Shown one piece after another: positions 20,750 to 31,811 of a stretch of 64,000 bases of DNA; the first letter of the stretch is position 1, and each line of letters begins with the position of its first letter. The DNA comes from Chloranthus sessilifolius. Lineage: Eukaryota; Streptophyta; Magnoliopsida; Chloranthales; Chloranthaceae. Position numbers and translations under genes: made by a program. The notes beneath the pieces are model-generated. The model did no database searches, was not told the origin of the DNA, and was given only the letters and a program-made list of their open reading frames with translations. Location of the stretch: NCBI GenBank assembly GCA_021018995.1, contig CM037590.1, positions 84,724,097 to 84,788,096 on the forward strand, written 5' to 3'.

Positions 20750-20920
20750 CCGGCGAATGTATTAGTTGCGCCAGCCCAAAAAAACCTAGAAATTATAACT
20801 GGCGCAACTAATAGTTGCGCCAGCCTTAAAAGTCCAGTTTTTTACCTTCACGCAACTAATAGTTGTGCCAGTGTAAAAAGACTCTCCTGCAACCTGGGCA
20901 CAAATATTAGTTGCACCAGG
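20750..20920. repeat. Array of four CpG palindromes in the leader of element 2
   Basis: Copies of GCGCAACTANTAGTTGCGC lie at 20799-20823 (perfect, 25 bp) and, decayed, at about 20750-20774, 20847-20873 and 20893-20920. This is the same motif and the same copy number as in the LTR (2705-2912), about 490-650 bp upstream of the gag start. Confidence 0.85.
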
Positions 20921-21405
20921 TTTGTCTGCACAGCCCCAGCCCAAATCCTTGGCCCTTTCCACCTCCCAAGTTCCCTGATCAGTATGCTTAGAGCCTTGTT
21001 TGGGCCCCGCCATCTTCGACACCCAATACACCCCTGTCAGTCAAAAGAGGGCAACTTCTTTTTGGCTCATTCTGGGGGATTGGGCTATTTGCCTTGATTT
21101 CCTTGCCTTCAATAGATCAAAGGTTCTCCTTCGATTCTTTCGAAGTGCCTCGGAATCGTAGCCGCAGGTCTTGAATTAAGATACGAGAGCCACCCGAAAA
21201 GGGAATTCCAAGGCCTCGGAACCTTTGTTTTTCAAAACCCTTTCAAAAAAATTCAAAAAATAATAAATAATTAAAACCCAAAAAGAAATAGATAGTTTGT
21301 GGTGTCGGCACAACAGCATCATCTTGCTCTCCGTCGTCCTGTAGGGGAATAAGGAGGATTTTTGGGCCTTATCCAAGGCACCCTTACCCGACCCGCTCCC
21401 AAAGA

Positions 21406-24400
21406 ATGTCGTGGGTAGTGGACCCGGCTTACGCCGATCCCGACTCATTCCCGCCACATTCTCCAACCCACTCCCATTCGGGAGAAGTTTTTTCCACCAT
21501 CCCCCTCACCTAACCCCCCTTTACTGTCACCGGCCCATTCGGCATCCCCATATTCCCATCCATTACCCCCCAAAATATCCAAAATCCAACCCCCCAGTCT
21601 CCATCTTTTGCCCAAACAATGCCCATTTTCCATCCCATCCCCATGCTAAACCCACCCCATAGTCCATCCACTTCCATGCCAAACCCATTTTCCCAATCCA
21701 CATCCATGCCCTGCTTCCCTTCTTCCCCCTATAGACCCGATCCACCCGCATTCACATACACCACTTCCGCCCTATCCGATCGCCCACCAATCCCCCCATC
21801 TACCCGGGTCATGCCCAATTTCATTCAGGCCATACCCAATTTATCCTCCATATCCATCCCACCCATACCCCATCACCCCTTAAATCCCCCATCTCCATCC
21901 AACCCTTCCTCCATGACCATGATGGAGGAGATGTTCCAAGCCTATTCCATGTGGAAGGCTTCTCAAAACACCTCCTCTCCTCCACACCCCATGAACCCAT
22001 CCCATACCCTAGCCAATCTCCATGCCTCACTCCCCCATGACCCCCATCAACCCCCCATAATCCACACCACTCAAACCCCCATTACCCACTCACCCCAAGG
22101 CCCATTGGCCCAAACCCCCTTTTCTCACATATCCCAGGGGCCCATGGCTCAGACCCATAAAGGGCCCTTGGCCCAAACCTACTAAGGGTCTGTGGCCCAA
22201 ACCTATCAATGGCCCATGACCCAAAATGACCAAGGGTTCGTGGCCCAAGCTCGAACCCCACACTCACACCTTCCACAATACCCCCAACATTTAACCCAAC
22301 CTTCACAGCTGGGTCAAACCCATGTCATCCCCCAAACCCAATTCTCCCATAGCCCCACACCCCAAGGCCATCTCCAAACCTTCCCCCATACCCAATGGCC
22401 CTATTGGGCCCCACCTCAAAACCAAATTCCCATCACCCAACAAACCTTTCCTCACCCCTAATGGGCTCACCCAACCCCTACTCATGTCATTCCCATCCAA
22501 CCCATGCAACAACAACAAGAGAATCTCGCCCTTGCTGCACACTATGTCGACTAGCAGTATCAAAAGGACGAGATTAGGAATAGCGGGGCCTATGCTGGGG
22601 CATTGACCAGCCTCAACCCTCCTCTCATAATTGCCCATCCCCTGGTGGCCCAGAGTGAAGTCGAACTAACGGCGGAGAAAGCGATACCTGTATCGAAAGA
22701 GTCATAGTAACTGAAAGAACAGTTGGACAAAATACAAAAGCAGCTGTTGAAAATGGGTGGTGCTGAAATCCACGCCACGAACTTTACAAACTTATGTCTA
22801 TTCGCTGAGGTCCCCCTGCCCCCCAAATTCAAAATGCCAGCCTTCGACAAATATAATGGCATGAGCAATCCTATTACGCACTTGAAGTCCTACTGCGGGA
22901 ACATGTGCCAATACGGGGAGGACGAAAGACTACTAATAAAAGTCTTTCAAAAGAGTCTGATCGGGCCGGCTTTAAGATGGTTCACATCATTAGAACCGTC
23001 TATGATGAAAACGTGGAGGGACTTGATGCATCTCTTTCAACAACAATATGTCTACAATATAGACTTCGAGCCGCGTAAGTCTGACTTGGCCCGTTTGAAG
23101 CAGAACCAGAATGAGACTTTCAACGACTACTTAGGGCGATGGAGAGCACTGGCAGCTCAGGTCAGGAATAGAATACCTAATGATGAACAAATAGAGATGA
23201 TTTCAAAGAACACTCTGCCAGTAATCTCAGAGTTTTTGGTATACCAGCAGCAGTCTAGTTTTGCTGATCTGGTGAAAAATGCTAACCAATATGATGATGC
23301 CATCAGAGAGGGTCGTCTGAATAAGAACGTGCCAAGTGGACCTAGTTGGGTTAGAAGATTTTCAGAGCAGAGGATCGAGAAGAGAACAGGGGGTGATGTC
23401 TAGAACATAGTCAATACCAGGACCAATAATACTACCCCGTTTCAATTTCAGGCAGTCCCTCCAGCACTTGTTAGGCCTGAGCAGACAAAAAGAATGGGGA
23501 ATGGGCAAGGAATGCAAATGACCCCGGAACAGAGGAGAGCTCGCTACGACCGAGTCTTCACACCTCTGGGGAAATCTTTAAGTGTACTTTTGCCCCTGTT
23601 AGTAGAAAAGGGATTAGTGGCTATCTGCCAACTGTAACCTCCTCCTCACCCTATCCCAAGGAACTATGACCCAAATACCCACTGCAATTTTTATTAGGGT
23701 CCGGGTCACCCTACTTATCGCTGCTTCCCATTGAAGCACGCCATCCAGGATTTGATTGATGCCGGGAAAATCATTCTCCCTGCACCTTCTCAGCATGCTA
23801 ATATTCACCAAGTGCCACTACCCCCACATCCTACCGGAGGAGCAGGTCCCAGACCTGCCATTGGAATGATAGAAGATGAGGATGAGTTTAAATTTGACCC
23901 ATCCGATTATATCAGTGATCGGGAGAATTATGTGGCACCATGGCCGAGGAATGATGAAGAAAGGAATGTTGGGGTAATTAAACCCCTAAATTTGTTTGAA
24001 TATTTCCCCAACCCAACCCCACAATTTGAACCTTTGGATCTCCGGGCATACTTTCCATCCACCACACCCGTCAATTATGTGAATATCAATGCATACTAAC
24101 CATACACCACAACCCCCATCAATTATCCTATAAACCACCATGCCCCCAATCCTGCACCCGCCAGTCATCAATGGCCTGCGCCCTCCCTATTTCAACTACC
24201 ACCATACACCACAACCCCCATCGATTACCCTTTAAGCCACCAGGCCCCCAATCCAACACCCGCACCCATCAGTTATCAATGGCCTGCGCCCACTCCATCA
24301 CCCCCAGTTCAACCACCGGCAAATTCCACCACCCCGATCAATTACCTAACGGCCCATCAGACCCCCCATCTGCCGCCAACACCCACTAGCTATCAATGGC

Positions 24401-24716
24401 TTACTTTTACCTCCTTCCCTCCAATGCCCCCACCCTAAAACTTCACCACCCCCATTTGGCCCAATCATTCCACCCAATCCGCTGCCACCGAGGTGAATCA
24501 AGTATTGCCCACACCTCTTGAGCCGACAGTACAAGTACCTCAAGAATCGGCAGTCATACCCTTCCAGATCTCGGGACCCACATATGATCCTCATCAGGTC
24601 CCGCTAAGCTACTAACAAATAGATGTCAATGCCGGAAGCAGCAATAGAGAAGGGGTAATAGATTTTATTACCAGATCAGAGAGGATATCAAAGAAGCCAG
24701 AAATTCCAGCAGCAGC
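21406..24716 (+). pseudogene. gag: Gag of element 2 (Tat/Ogre type): one frame, 12 nonsense codons
   Basis: From ATG 21406 (MSWVVDPAYADPD) the same frame runs 3.3 kb to the break at 24716 with no frameshift. It has a Pro-rich N-terminal part with GPLAQT-like repeats (about 22100-22250). The gag core lies at 22723-23403 (FKMPAFDKYNGMSNPITHLK, ALRWFTSLEPSMMKTW, FNDYLGRWRALAAQV). A C-terminal block follows with GPGHPTYRCFPLKHAIQDLI and then Pro/Tyr-rich repeats. Twelve in-frame stops (21511, 22183, 22459, 22552, 22705, 22708, 23401, 23635, 23695, 24097, 24436, 24613) are all TAA or TAG, as expected if CAA/CAG Gln codons were hit by C-to-T change. The LTR of element 4 cuts it before the protease. 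Confidence 0.88.
24088..24410 (+). repeat. Coding repeat of about 100 bp in the gag C-terminal part
   Basis: Three imperfect units encode YTTTPINYP...HHAPNPAPA..QWPAP (starts near 24100, 24205 and 24322), with a partial earlier one (STTPVNYVNINAY) before them. The units stay in frame, so the repeat expanded while the gag was still coding. Confidence 0.75.
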
Positions 24717-25004
24717 TGTTAAGACCTGAAAAGTATCACTTTTCACCCCTTAACTTAATCTCTGTTGGACCCTTAGTCATTTAATAAAAGTGTTTTAAGC
24801 CTATTCTGCAGATAATAAATAGCAACTGCCAATAAACCCCTAACCATGCCAAGAAGCTCATCGTTGCACCAGAACAACCTCAACAAAACGAAGGATGAAT
24901 ACAGACAGAGAGTTGGCTGAAGCATAGGCACATCCAAGCAGAAATATATCAAGAAGAATGCCTCACGTAAATGTCACAGGGTTCAATTAAACCAGGGATA
25001 ATGC

Positions 25005-25450
25005 CTTCGCGCAGTTATCGCGAGCCCCTAGAGGAAGCACAACAACTGGTCACGCCGTTCTCGCACGCTTTGGTGCCAGAAAGAATTGAAAAGCAAGCCT
25101 CATGAGATCCTTACGAGGCTCAGTCTAAAGCATTCGCACAGTCTCGCGTAGCTCAAAAGAAGAACCGTTAAGCTTTGCGCAACTCACTCAGAAGAGAAAG
25201 CTTTAGGTATTCACTCGCGCATTTGTCGATGGCGAGATACGCACCTTCAAAGTGAATCTCGCTAGAAACTCTCGAACAAGATTTGTCGTGAGATTCACGA
25301 AGGGATGAACCGCGCGAGCAATCCCCGCGCCATTCAAAGCTGAAAGAGCAATCTCGCGATAGCCATTTGTATTCCGCGATGACTAAAATGCCAATCCCGC
25401 GATTGCATGAATTTCAAGTCAATTCAACCCTGCGACGCCAATTCTACCAT
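25005..25450 (+). promoter_or_regulatory. TCGCG motif array in U3 (element 4)
   Basis: Repeated words TTCGCGCAG, ATCGCGAGCC, GTCTCGCGTAG, ACTCGCGCA, CGCGCGAG, TCTCGCGATAG, TTCCGCGATG and CCCGCGATTG lie within 450 bp, in a region otherwise of moderate GC. TCGCGA is a palindrome with central CpG sites. The same words recur in the pol-to-ORF spacer of element 6 (59575-60015). Confidence 0.7.
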
Positions 25451-25629
25451 GCGGAAAGATCTGAAATCATTTCTACTCAGCAAGGATCGAATTCTAAACT
25501 TCTCCCCACTTCTCCAAGGGCAATCTAGGAATCTCTAGCAATTAAGGCAGGCACTCTAATGCTTCAATCTCCGTACACACGCCCCGAGGTATCCAAGGGA
25601 CAAGAATGAGCTGCAATTACATGGAGAAA

Positions 25630-25650
25630 TTAGGGTTTTCCTAACCCTAA
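25630..25650. promoter_or_regulatory. Inverted telo-box pair upstream of TATA (element 4)
   Basis: TTAGGGTTTTCC followed by TAACCCTAA forms an inverted pair of AAACCCTA-type boxes, 21 bp before the TATA box. The LTR of element 6 has the same pair at 38148-38167. Telo-boxes are known in promoters of plant translation and ribosomal genes. Confidence 0.6.
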
Positions 25651-25670
25651 TTGGAAGGGAAGCCGGCTGC

Positions 25671-25678
25671 TATATAAG
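25671..25678 (+). promoter_or_regulatory. TATA box of the 5' LTR of element 4
   Basis: TATATAAG after GGCTGC; element 6 has TATATAAA at the same place (38188-38195). Confidence 0.75.
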
Positions 25679-26187
25679 CCTAAGCCTAGCTTAGATTTAA
25701 GGGATCCTTTTGGGACTTAACTTCTGTGCTTCTTCTCTAAAAAAAAAACCAACGGTAGAACTACAGTAGGCTAAGGTTAGGGTTTAGGAGTTTTCTTTTT
25801 CCCTTTTCTTTCTCTCCATAGTCCAGCATTTGCTGGCTATGCCTTTTGTATATTTTTTGGTATAGATTTTAATGGAGTTTTTGTAATAGGATCTGTTACA
25901 TGTATGGGATGTTATTTTTGTTGTGAGTTGTGCTGTTCAAGGCTTCTGCCTTGAGAACCTCCATTGCTAAGTTGTTTTGTAAGTAATGGAGGATTGCTTC
26001 TAAGGTACTATTTAGATCTAAGTGACCTGTGTGTCCAGGTTAGGCACTTTGCAGGCCTTCCCCCACCACAGGGCCCACTAAATCTGAATCCCCATGGGAA
26101 TTTGTGCTTGTAGCCTTGGGAACATGGTGGCGACAGTAATGTTCTTATTCTGTCTTAGACTTTTGTGAGGAGGATAACCTCTGTGGA

Positions 26188-26217
26188 TAGTCTGTGACCA
26201 TTCAAGTGGACAGATTA
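26188..26217 (+). other. Conserved RNA hairpin, first copy (element 4 LTR)
   Basis: Arms TAGTCTGT and ACAGATTA, GA bulge, CCA/TGG, loop TTCAAG. Compared with family alpha, the second pair is A-U instead of G-C and the third is G-U, so pairing is kept while the sequence changes. Confidence 0.65.
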
Positions 26218-26615
26218 TAGCCCTAGGGTGAGGCCAAGTCATGGAACTAAGACAGATTCTTCTTCTCTGCACTTGTGCTTGTAGCCTTGTGGGAGATTGT
26301 GCAGTGACAGACTCCCCTATAATTGAATAGATCTACCATCAGCTTGCAGATCTAAGTGGGCTGTAGAGATTGTAGGCTTGTGACTGGATCACTGTAGTCT
26401 TTCTAAAGCAGTGAACAACCATGCTTAAAAGCTAGTACTCAAACTCTTGTTGGTCCTGTGTGTCCAGGCTTGTACACTTTGTAGGCCTAGCCCCACACAC
26501 AGAACTTTAGAGGATGAGGTTCCTATGGATTCTTGAGCTTGTAGCCTAGATGAAGTAGTGCCTACAATGATAAACTTGTTCTGACCCATCTTTGGATTGT
26601 GGTTCCCCTATTGGA

Positions 26616-26645
26616 TAGTCTGTGACCATTTAAGTGGACAGGTTA
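26616..26645 (+). other. Conserved RNA hairpin, second copy (element 4 LTR)
   Basis: Arms TAGTCTGT and ACAGGTTA pair with two G-U wobbles; loop TTTAAG. It lies 428 bp after the first copy, as part of a duplicated LTR segment. Confidence 0.65.
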
Positions 26646-27169
26646 TAGCCTTAAGGGATTGGATCATGGCACAGGGGTGAGTTGGATTCTTTCTCTTCTT
26701 TGGTGATAATGTAACCATTGGACAAGATTTCTATAGCAACAGATCTGAGTCTGAGTTACAAGACCCATCAGATCTGTACCTAATAACACACTTCTCACCC
26801 TTTTATATTTATTTTCTCACTTCACCATCCTTCTCAACCCTTATGTAATCTAGACATTAGGATACCTTAGAATTTAGATTATAGTGACCCTAAATCCCCT
26901 TCCACTTAGGAATGCCAGATCTGTAGCAAGATCTAGAGAGCCTACTAAGGATAGCTCCCTTGGAGCTTTAGATCAACTTCCCTGTGGGACTAACTCTTAC
27001 TTATCAAAACTTGCTACAACAGGCCCTGTATCTTGCAGGACTGTGCATATTTTAGACTTGCTGCTTCGTAATCATCACTCTACCTTTCACTCATTTTTCA
27101 TTTACCCCATTCTTATCACTGTCTCCAATAAAGTCGGTAGCAAGCACTTAAAATAGCCTAACAAGTTTT

Positions 27170-27187
27170 TGGCGCCGTTGTCGGGGA
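27170..27187 (+). other. Primer binding site, tRNA-Asp type (element 4)
   Basis: TGGCGCCGTTGTCGGGGA, one mismatch from the Athila tRNA-Asp site, six bases after the LTR end. Confidence 0.9.
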
Positions 27188-27611
27188 TATTGATCTTTTA
27201 GTAGACTCTAGATTTTTTATTCTTTATTCTTTGGTAGTTGTACTTGTGAATAATTGATACTGCTGATTTACTTTTAGAATTTTTCTTACAGATCTGGACC
27301 GTAGCAGAGAAGGAGACTAAAACTGCATTGAGAGTCTAGCTACCTCTATTTGCACTTCTCTAACCTTCAAAACCTCAGTTTATTTCTCCTTTGAAGATTC
27401 CATAAGCAGTTGATTAGGATAGTTGTAATTTTTTTTTTAGTGCAATGTGCTTGCGAATAGTTTCCCTTGTTGTTGGTGTGTGTGCATGTTAGGAAGGAGA
27501 TCCCTCAGTCCTACTTTAGAGCCTGCTAACCTTGAGATTGAAAGGGGTAGAAGACCAAGAAGGCACAAACACACCACAGTCGAGCCCCCTATTGAAATAG
27601 AGACAACAATT
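27188..27611 (+). other. Leader of element 4
   Basis: An untranslated leader of roughly 0.4 kb. The gag frame is open from 27447, and an upstream in-frame ATG could add RRSLSPTLEPANLEIERG, which resembles the start of the element 1 gag. The ATG at 27612 (MGEEQPRT) matches the start seen in element 7, so the true start is undecided. Confidence 0.5.
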
Positions 27612-29289
27612 ATGGGTGAAGAGCAACCAAGAACATTGAAGGAATTGAATGCTCCGGATGATTACAATTCTCCGTTCAGCATTCAATTCCCAAATATTCA
27701 GGGTAATTACGAAATCAAAACTTCCATCATCCAAATGCTTCCCTCTTTCCAGGGGCTTAGCAAGGACGACCCTTACAAGCAACATTGACCAGTTTTTGGC
27801 CCTGTGCACGATATTTTCCATTGATGGTTTGGGACCAGAAGCCACTAGGCTAAGGCTCTTTCCTTTCTCCCTAAAGGACAGGGCCAGCACCTAGTTGTTT
27901 ACTCTCCCAAACAATAATATCACTACTTGGAAAGACCTCCAGACAAGATTTCTATCTAAATTTTTCCCAGAGATCAAAACCAGCCAATTGAGGAAGGGCA
28001 TACTTTCTTTTGCCCAGTCCTCAACTGAAGATTTTAACCAATGCTGGGACAGATTTAAGGAGATGCTCAAACAATGTCCCCATCACAAGATCCCTGACTG
28101 GCAGGTTGTCCAGAGCTTCTACAATGGGATAGATAAGAAGAGCAGAGACATGGTAGATGCCTCTTGTGGTGGAATATACATGCATAAAATAGCTGATGAG
28201 GCATGGGACTTGTTCGAGGTCATAAGTGAAAATGCTTTCTAGAAGATGTCCTCATCTAGAATTGTTCAAGAGCCTTCTCCTAAGCTGGGGGTGGCTGAAA
28301 CTTCTAAAGGAAAGATATATGAAGTTAGAGGAAATGATGACCTGAGAATGCAGATGGCCAATCTTACTGAAAGATTTGATAAACTTTTGACTGTGGTGCA
28401 GCCTGAAATGGCTGCACAAGTGATGGAGGCATGTCTGATATGCCAATCTCCATAGCACACAGTGGAAGAGTGCCCATCGGCAGGGCAATATCCTAAATTT
28501 GTAATGGAATAGGCTGCTGCTACCCAATCTTTTGGACAACAATAATCTGGTGGCTACAATAAACAACCATATGGATACCAGCACCATAATACTGGTTACC
28601 AATGGAGAGACCACCCAAATTGAAGGTGGAGGCAAGACAATTATGTTCATCCACAACAGATGTTGGCCTTACCTCAAAGGCCGCAACAGCAGTTTAACCA
28701 GGGTTATGCCCAAAGGTCAAATTTCCAGTAGCAACAGTAACCCCAGCAATAAAATCAATTGATAGTTCCCCCACCTCAGCCCCGAAGTGCTTCTTTCGAG
28801 GACCAGGTTTTGGCCCAATTGCAAAGCCTTGGACCCTTGAATCAGACTGTGACTTCTCACAGTCAAAGCATTAAGAAAATAGAAGAGTAGTTGGGCCAAA
28901 TAGCCAATGATCTGGCTAAAAGAGAGGAGGGCAGGTTGCCAAGCCAACCAGTAGCCAACCCAAAGGGCCAATATTCCATCGGAGAAGGCTCCTTAAATTT
29001 TGAGGGGGCCAATGCCATCACAGCCTTAAGGTCTGGCAAGCTGGTAAACAACCAGGTGAGAAAAGAACAAGGAGAGGTCATTCCCAATGAAATGTCAAGT
29101 GGAAGTGATAAAGACTTTGTTAGAGCACAGAGTCAAGAACTGCCTGCTACCCTTTAACAAGGAAAAAATAAAGAGATTGTAGTTGAACCTCAGTAGGAGA
29201 TAAAAATAGAAAAAAGGAAAAAACAAAAGTTCAGCCATAGGCTTGCAGCTGAGGAACCAGCAGTACCTCAGCTGCCATTTCCTCAAGCC
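27612..29289 (+). pseudogene. gag: Gag of element 4, broken
   Basis: The core has YNSPFSIQFPNIQGNYEIK, MLPSFQGLSKDDPYK, LFPFSLKDRA and QCPHHKIPDWQVVQSFYNGI, then the zinc knuckle CLICQSP-HTVEEC (CX2CX4HX4C). One extra A in CAAGCAACATTG at about 27780 shifts the frame relative to element 6. Stops at 27892 (TGG to TAG), 28240, 28453, 28510, 28888, 29155 and 29194 (CAG or CAA in element 6 in each case) interrupt it. The stop at 28453 falls inside the knuckle. The C-terminal part is Gln-rich and leads into the protease. Confidence 0.9.
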
Positions 29290-30443
29290 TTGAGTGGCCC
29301 TACCCCTTTTGATAAGGGTCAAGCACAGATTGAGGAAATGATAGAGACCTTTAAGCAGGTCAAAATAAATTTATCCCTGCTTGATGTAATCCGACAGGTC
29401 CCAGCCTATGCAAAGTTTCTGAAAGACCTTTGTACTCAGAAAAGAAAGGCCAGAGGTCATTTGTCCAAAAAGGTCTTTACAACTGATACAGTTAATTTTG
29501 TATTAATCATGACAATACCTGAGAAGTTGCTAGACCCAGGGATACCCACTATTCCCTATATTATTGGTGACCACACGATTGGAATGGCCCTTTTGGACCT
29601 TGGAGCCAGTGTGAACCTGCTGCCATACAGTGTATATCAGCAGTTAGGTTTGGGGGAGCTTAAGCTCACCCCCATTGTTCTATTGATGGCTGATAGGTCT
29701 GAGAGGAAACTCATGGGAGTGGTTGAGGATGTCCTAGTAGGGGTAGATGAATTCTTCTACCCTGCAGACTTTCTTGTTTTGGACATGGGTTGTAACAAGA
29801 GTACATCCCCGACACCTGTCATTCTGGGCAGACCATTTTTGGCCACTGCCAATGCATGCATTCAATGTAGGTCTGGGATCATGGAGGTCACTTTTAGATA
29901 TATGAAAGTTGAGCTTAATGTGTACAATAGTGCAAAGTACCCTCAACTGGACAATGAGGAATGCTTTACAGTGGATGTACTAGAAGAAATTGTTGCAGAT
30001 GAACTGCCCACTCTGCTGGAGTGGAGCAACATTGTCACTAATTTAACTGAAGTTTGGAACATGGTGGAGGAAGGAAGCCTAGCTTTAATGCTTGAAGACA
30101 TACCCCTAGTGAGATCTTCTGTAGGCTTAGTGCAGTATTCCAATTGGAAACCTATATTGCTGCCCCTTCCTCCAACCAACAATACACCAATCCTGCCATC
30201 CATCCAACAAGCCCCTGGTTTGGAGCTCAAGAAGTTGCCAGAGACATTGAAATATGCTTTCCTCGAGAAAGAAGAGAAACTTCCTATAATTATCTCCTCT
30301 TCTCTAACCAGTGAGCAAGAGGAGAAATTGCTAACAGTTCTGAGGAAGCACAAGAAAGCAATTGGTCGGATCATTGCTGATCTGGGAGGGATTGATGCAT
30401 CAATCTGTATGCATAGGATTCATCTAGGGAAATACAGAGGAAA
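29290..30443 (+). pseudogene. pol: Aspartic protease and linker of element 4
   Basis: An open stretch of 385 residues. The protease would cut Gag-Pol. Its active-site motif DLGAS is in MALLDLGASVNLLPYSVYQQ near residue 100, and the C-terminal motif ILGRPFLATANACIQCRSG is near residue 180. A variable linker follows, then the RT N-terminal extension (IIISSSLTSEQEEKLLTVLR). A deletion of roughly 25 bp after MHRIHL (about 30425), compared with element 6, puts the RT into another frame. The protease domain itself looks intact. Confidence 0.88.
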
Positions 30444-31811
30444 TTGAATCCTCACATGCAAGAAGTGGTTCTGAAAGAAATCATTAAGTTGCTGGATGCT
30501 GGGGTAATTTATCCCATCTCTGATTCTGAATGGGTGGCACCAATCCAGGTGGTACCCAAGAAGTCTGGCATCACAGTGATCACAATCGACTCTGGAGAGT
30601 TGAGACCAGCTAGGGAGACCACTGGCTGGAGAGTTTGCATCAATTATCAAAAATTTAACTCCAAGACCAGAAAAGACCACTTCCCTCTCCCTTTTATTTT
30701 TCAAATTTTAGATAAGTTGGCTGGGAAAGGTTTTTACTGTTTTCTTGATGGGTACTCAGGGTACAACCAGATCCCTGTGCACCCTTTGGATAAAGAGAAA
30801 ACTACTTTTACTTGTCCTTTTGGCACCTTTGCTTATAGAAGGATGCCTTTTGGACTGTGTAATGCCCCAGCCACCTTTCAGAGGTGTATGTATGCCATCT
30901 TTTCTGATATGATTGATAAATTCTTAGAAATTTTTATGGATGATTTCTCGATTTATGGGGATAGCTTTGACCAATGTCTACAACACCTCCATCAAGTCTT
31001 ACAAAGATGTGAAGAGGCCAATTTGGTCTTAAGTTGGGAAAAGAGCCACTTCATGGTAACACAAGGAATTGTGTTGGGCCATGTGGTCTCTAAAGATGGA
31101 ATTGAGGTAGACAAGGCCAAAGTTGACCTCATTGCAAATTTTCCTCCTCTAAGAACAGTCAAGCAAATCAGATCCTTCCTTGGGCATGCTGGATTCTACA
31201 GGAGGTTTATCGAAGACTTTAGCAAAATTGCTAAACCATTGTGCCACCTGCTCTGCCAGGATGTGCCCTTTGATTTTTCTACTGAATGTCCTGAGGCTTT
31301 TGAAAAGTTAAAAATCTGCCTCACCTCTGCTCCTGTACTCCAAACACTTGACTATGCCTTGCCCTTCGAGTTGATGTGTGATGCATCTGACTTGGCAATA
31401 GGTGCTGTCCTGGGCCAGATAAAAGATAAGCTGCCTGTGATCATTGCATATCTCAGTAAATCACTTACTAAAGCTCAGCTGAACTACACAACCACTGAAA
31501 AAGAGCTTCTGGCAGTAGTTTTTACTGTGGATAAGTTTAGACCTTACCTACTTGGGTCTAAAACTGTAATCATCACTGACCACTTAGCATTAAAGTACCT
31601 ACTGTCCAAGAAGGATGCAAAGCCAATATTAATTAGATGGATACTCTTCTTGAAGGAGTTTGACATTGAAATCAAGGACAAGAAGGGTGTAAAAAATGTG
31701 GTGGCTGACCACTTGTCCAGAATTATGTTGGACAAAGGTGATGATGACCTTGCTACAAATGATGTCTTCTCGGATGAGCAACTGTTTGCCATCCACTCTT
31801 TAGTTCCCTAG
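30444..31811 (+). pseudogene. pol: Reverse transcriptase and RNase H of element 4
   Basis: 455 open residues, the best-preserved polymerase in the window. RT motifs are GWRVCINYQKFN (near 60), FLDGYSGYNQI (near 95), RRMPFGLCNAPATFQRC (near 135) and FMDDF (near 165). The RNase H part has FELMCDASDLAIGAVLGQ (near 310), TEKELLAVVF (near 350), ITDHLALKYLL (near 378) and VVADHLSRI (near 420). The usual YRKLN is YQKFN here. It ends at TAG 31809-31811, where element 6 has Trp (HSLVPWYAHI). It cannot be translated from gag because of the upstream deletion. Confidence 0.9.

Larger units (their letters stand above)
19952..21405 (+). other. Leader of element 2 between primer site and gag
   Basis: About 1.45 kb without a supported gene. 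It holds a 68-69-bp tandem repeat (20082-20260) and a CG-rich stretch with GGGCACCGGCCCGTAGTGGC (20266-20290). The palindrome array lies at 20750-20920, followed by a stretch ending just before the gag start at 21406. Long leaders with tandem repeats are usual in Tat/Ogre elements. A 131-codon open stretch at 20702-21097 is built largely from the palindromes and is not taken as a gene. Confidence 0.65.
2333..24716 (+). mobile_element. Element 2: Tat/Ogre-like retrotransposon, 5' half, split by element 3
   Basis: Element 2 consists of an LTR (2333-3925), a tRNA-Arg primer site (3928-3945), a long leader with tandem repeats (19952-21405) and a Pro-rich gag (21406-24716). The tRNA-Arg primer site and the gag layout are known marks of the plant Tat/Ogre group. 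Element 3 sits inside it between 3961 and 19946, and the 5-bp GAGCT duplication shows the two flanks were once joined. The LTR of element 4 cuts it at 24716. Its protease, RT, integrase and 3' LTR are not seen downstream. Confidence 0.85.
24717..27163 (+). repeat. 5' LTR of element 4 (2447 bp)
   Basis: From TGTTAAGACC to CCTAACA, with TGTTA/TAACA inverted ends. U3 contains a dense TCGCG array (25005-25450), an inverted telo-box pair (25630-25650) and TATATAA (25671). The transcribed part holds two copies of the 30-nt hairpin inside a roughly 430-bp tandem duplication. The matching LTR of element 6 (37154-39657) confirms the ends. Confidence 0.92.

Noticed and set aside
20702-21097. A 131-codon open stretch in the leader of element 2 as a gene
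   Set aside because: It is made mainly of translated palindromes (NSCAS-like repeats) and has no homology I recognise.
21406-24716. A recoded genetic system in which TAA and TAG mean Gln, suggested by the stop pattern in the gag of element 2
   Set aside because: Other elements in the window have TGG-to-TAG and TGG-to-TGA changes that Gln recoding cannot explain, and the lineages are plant elements. Methyl-cytosine deamination is simpler.
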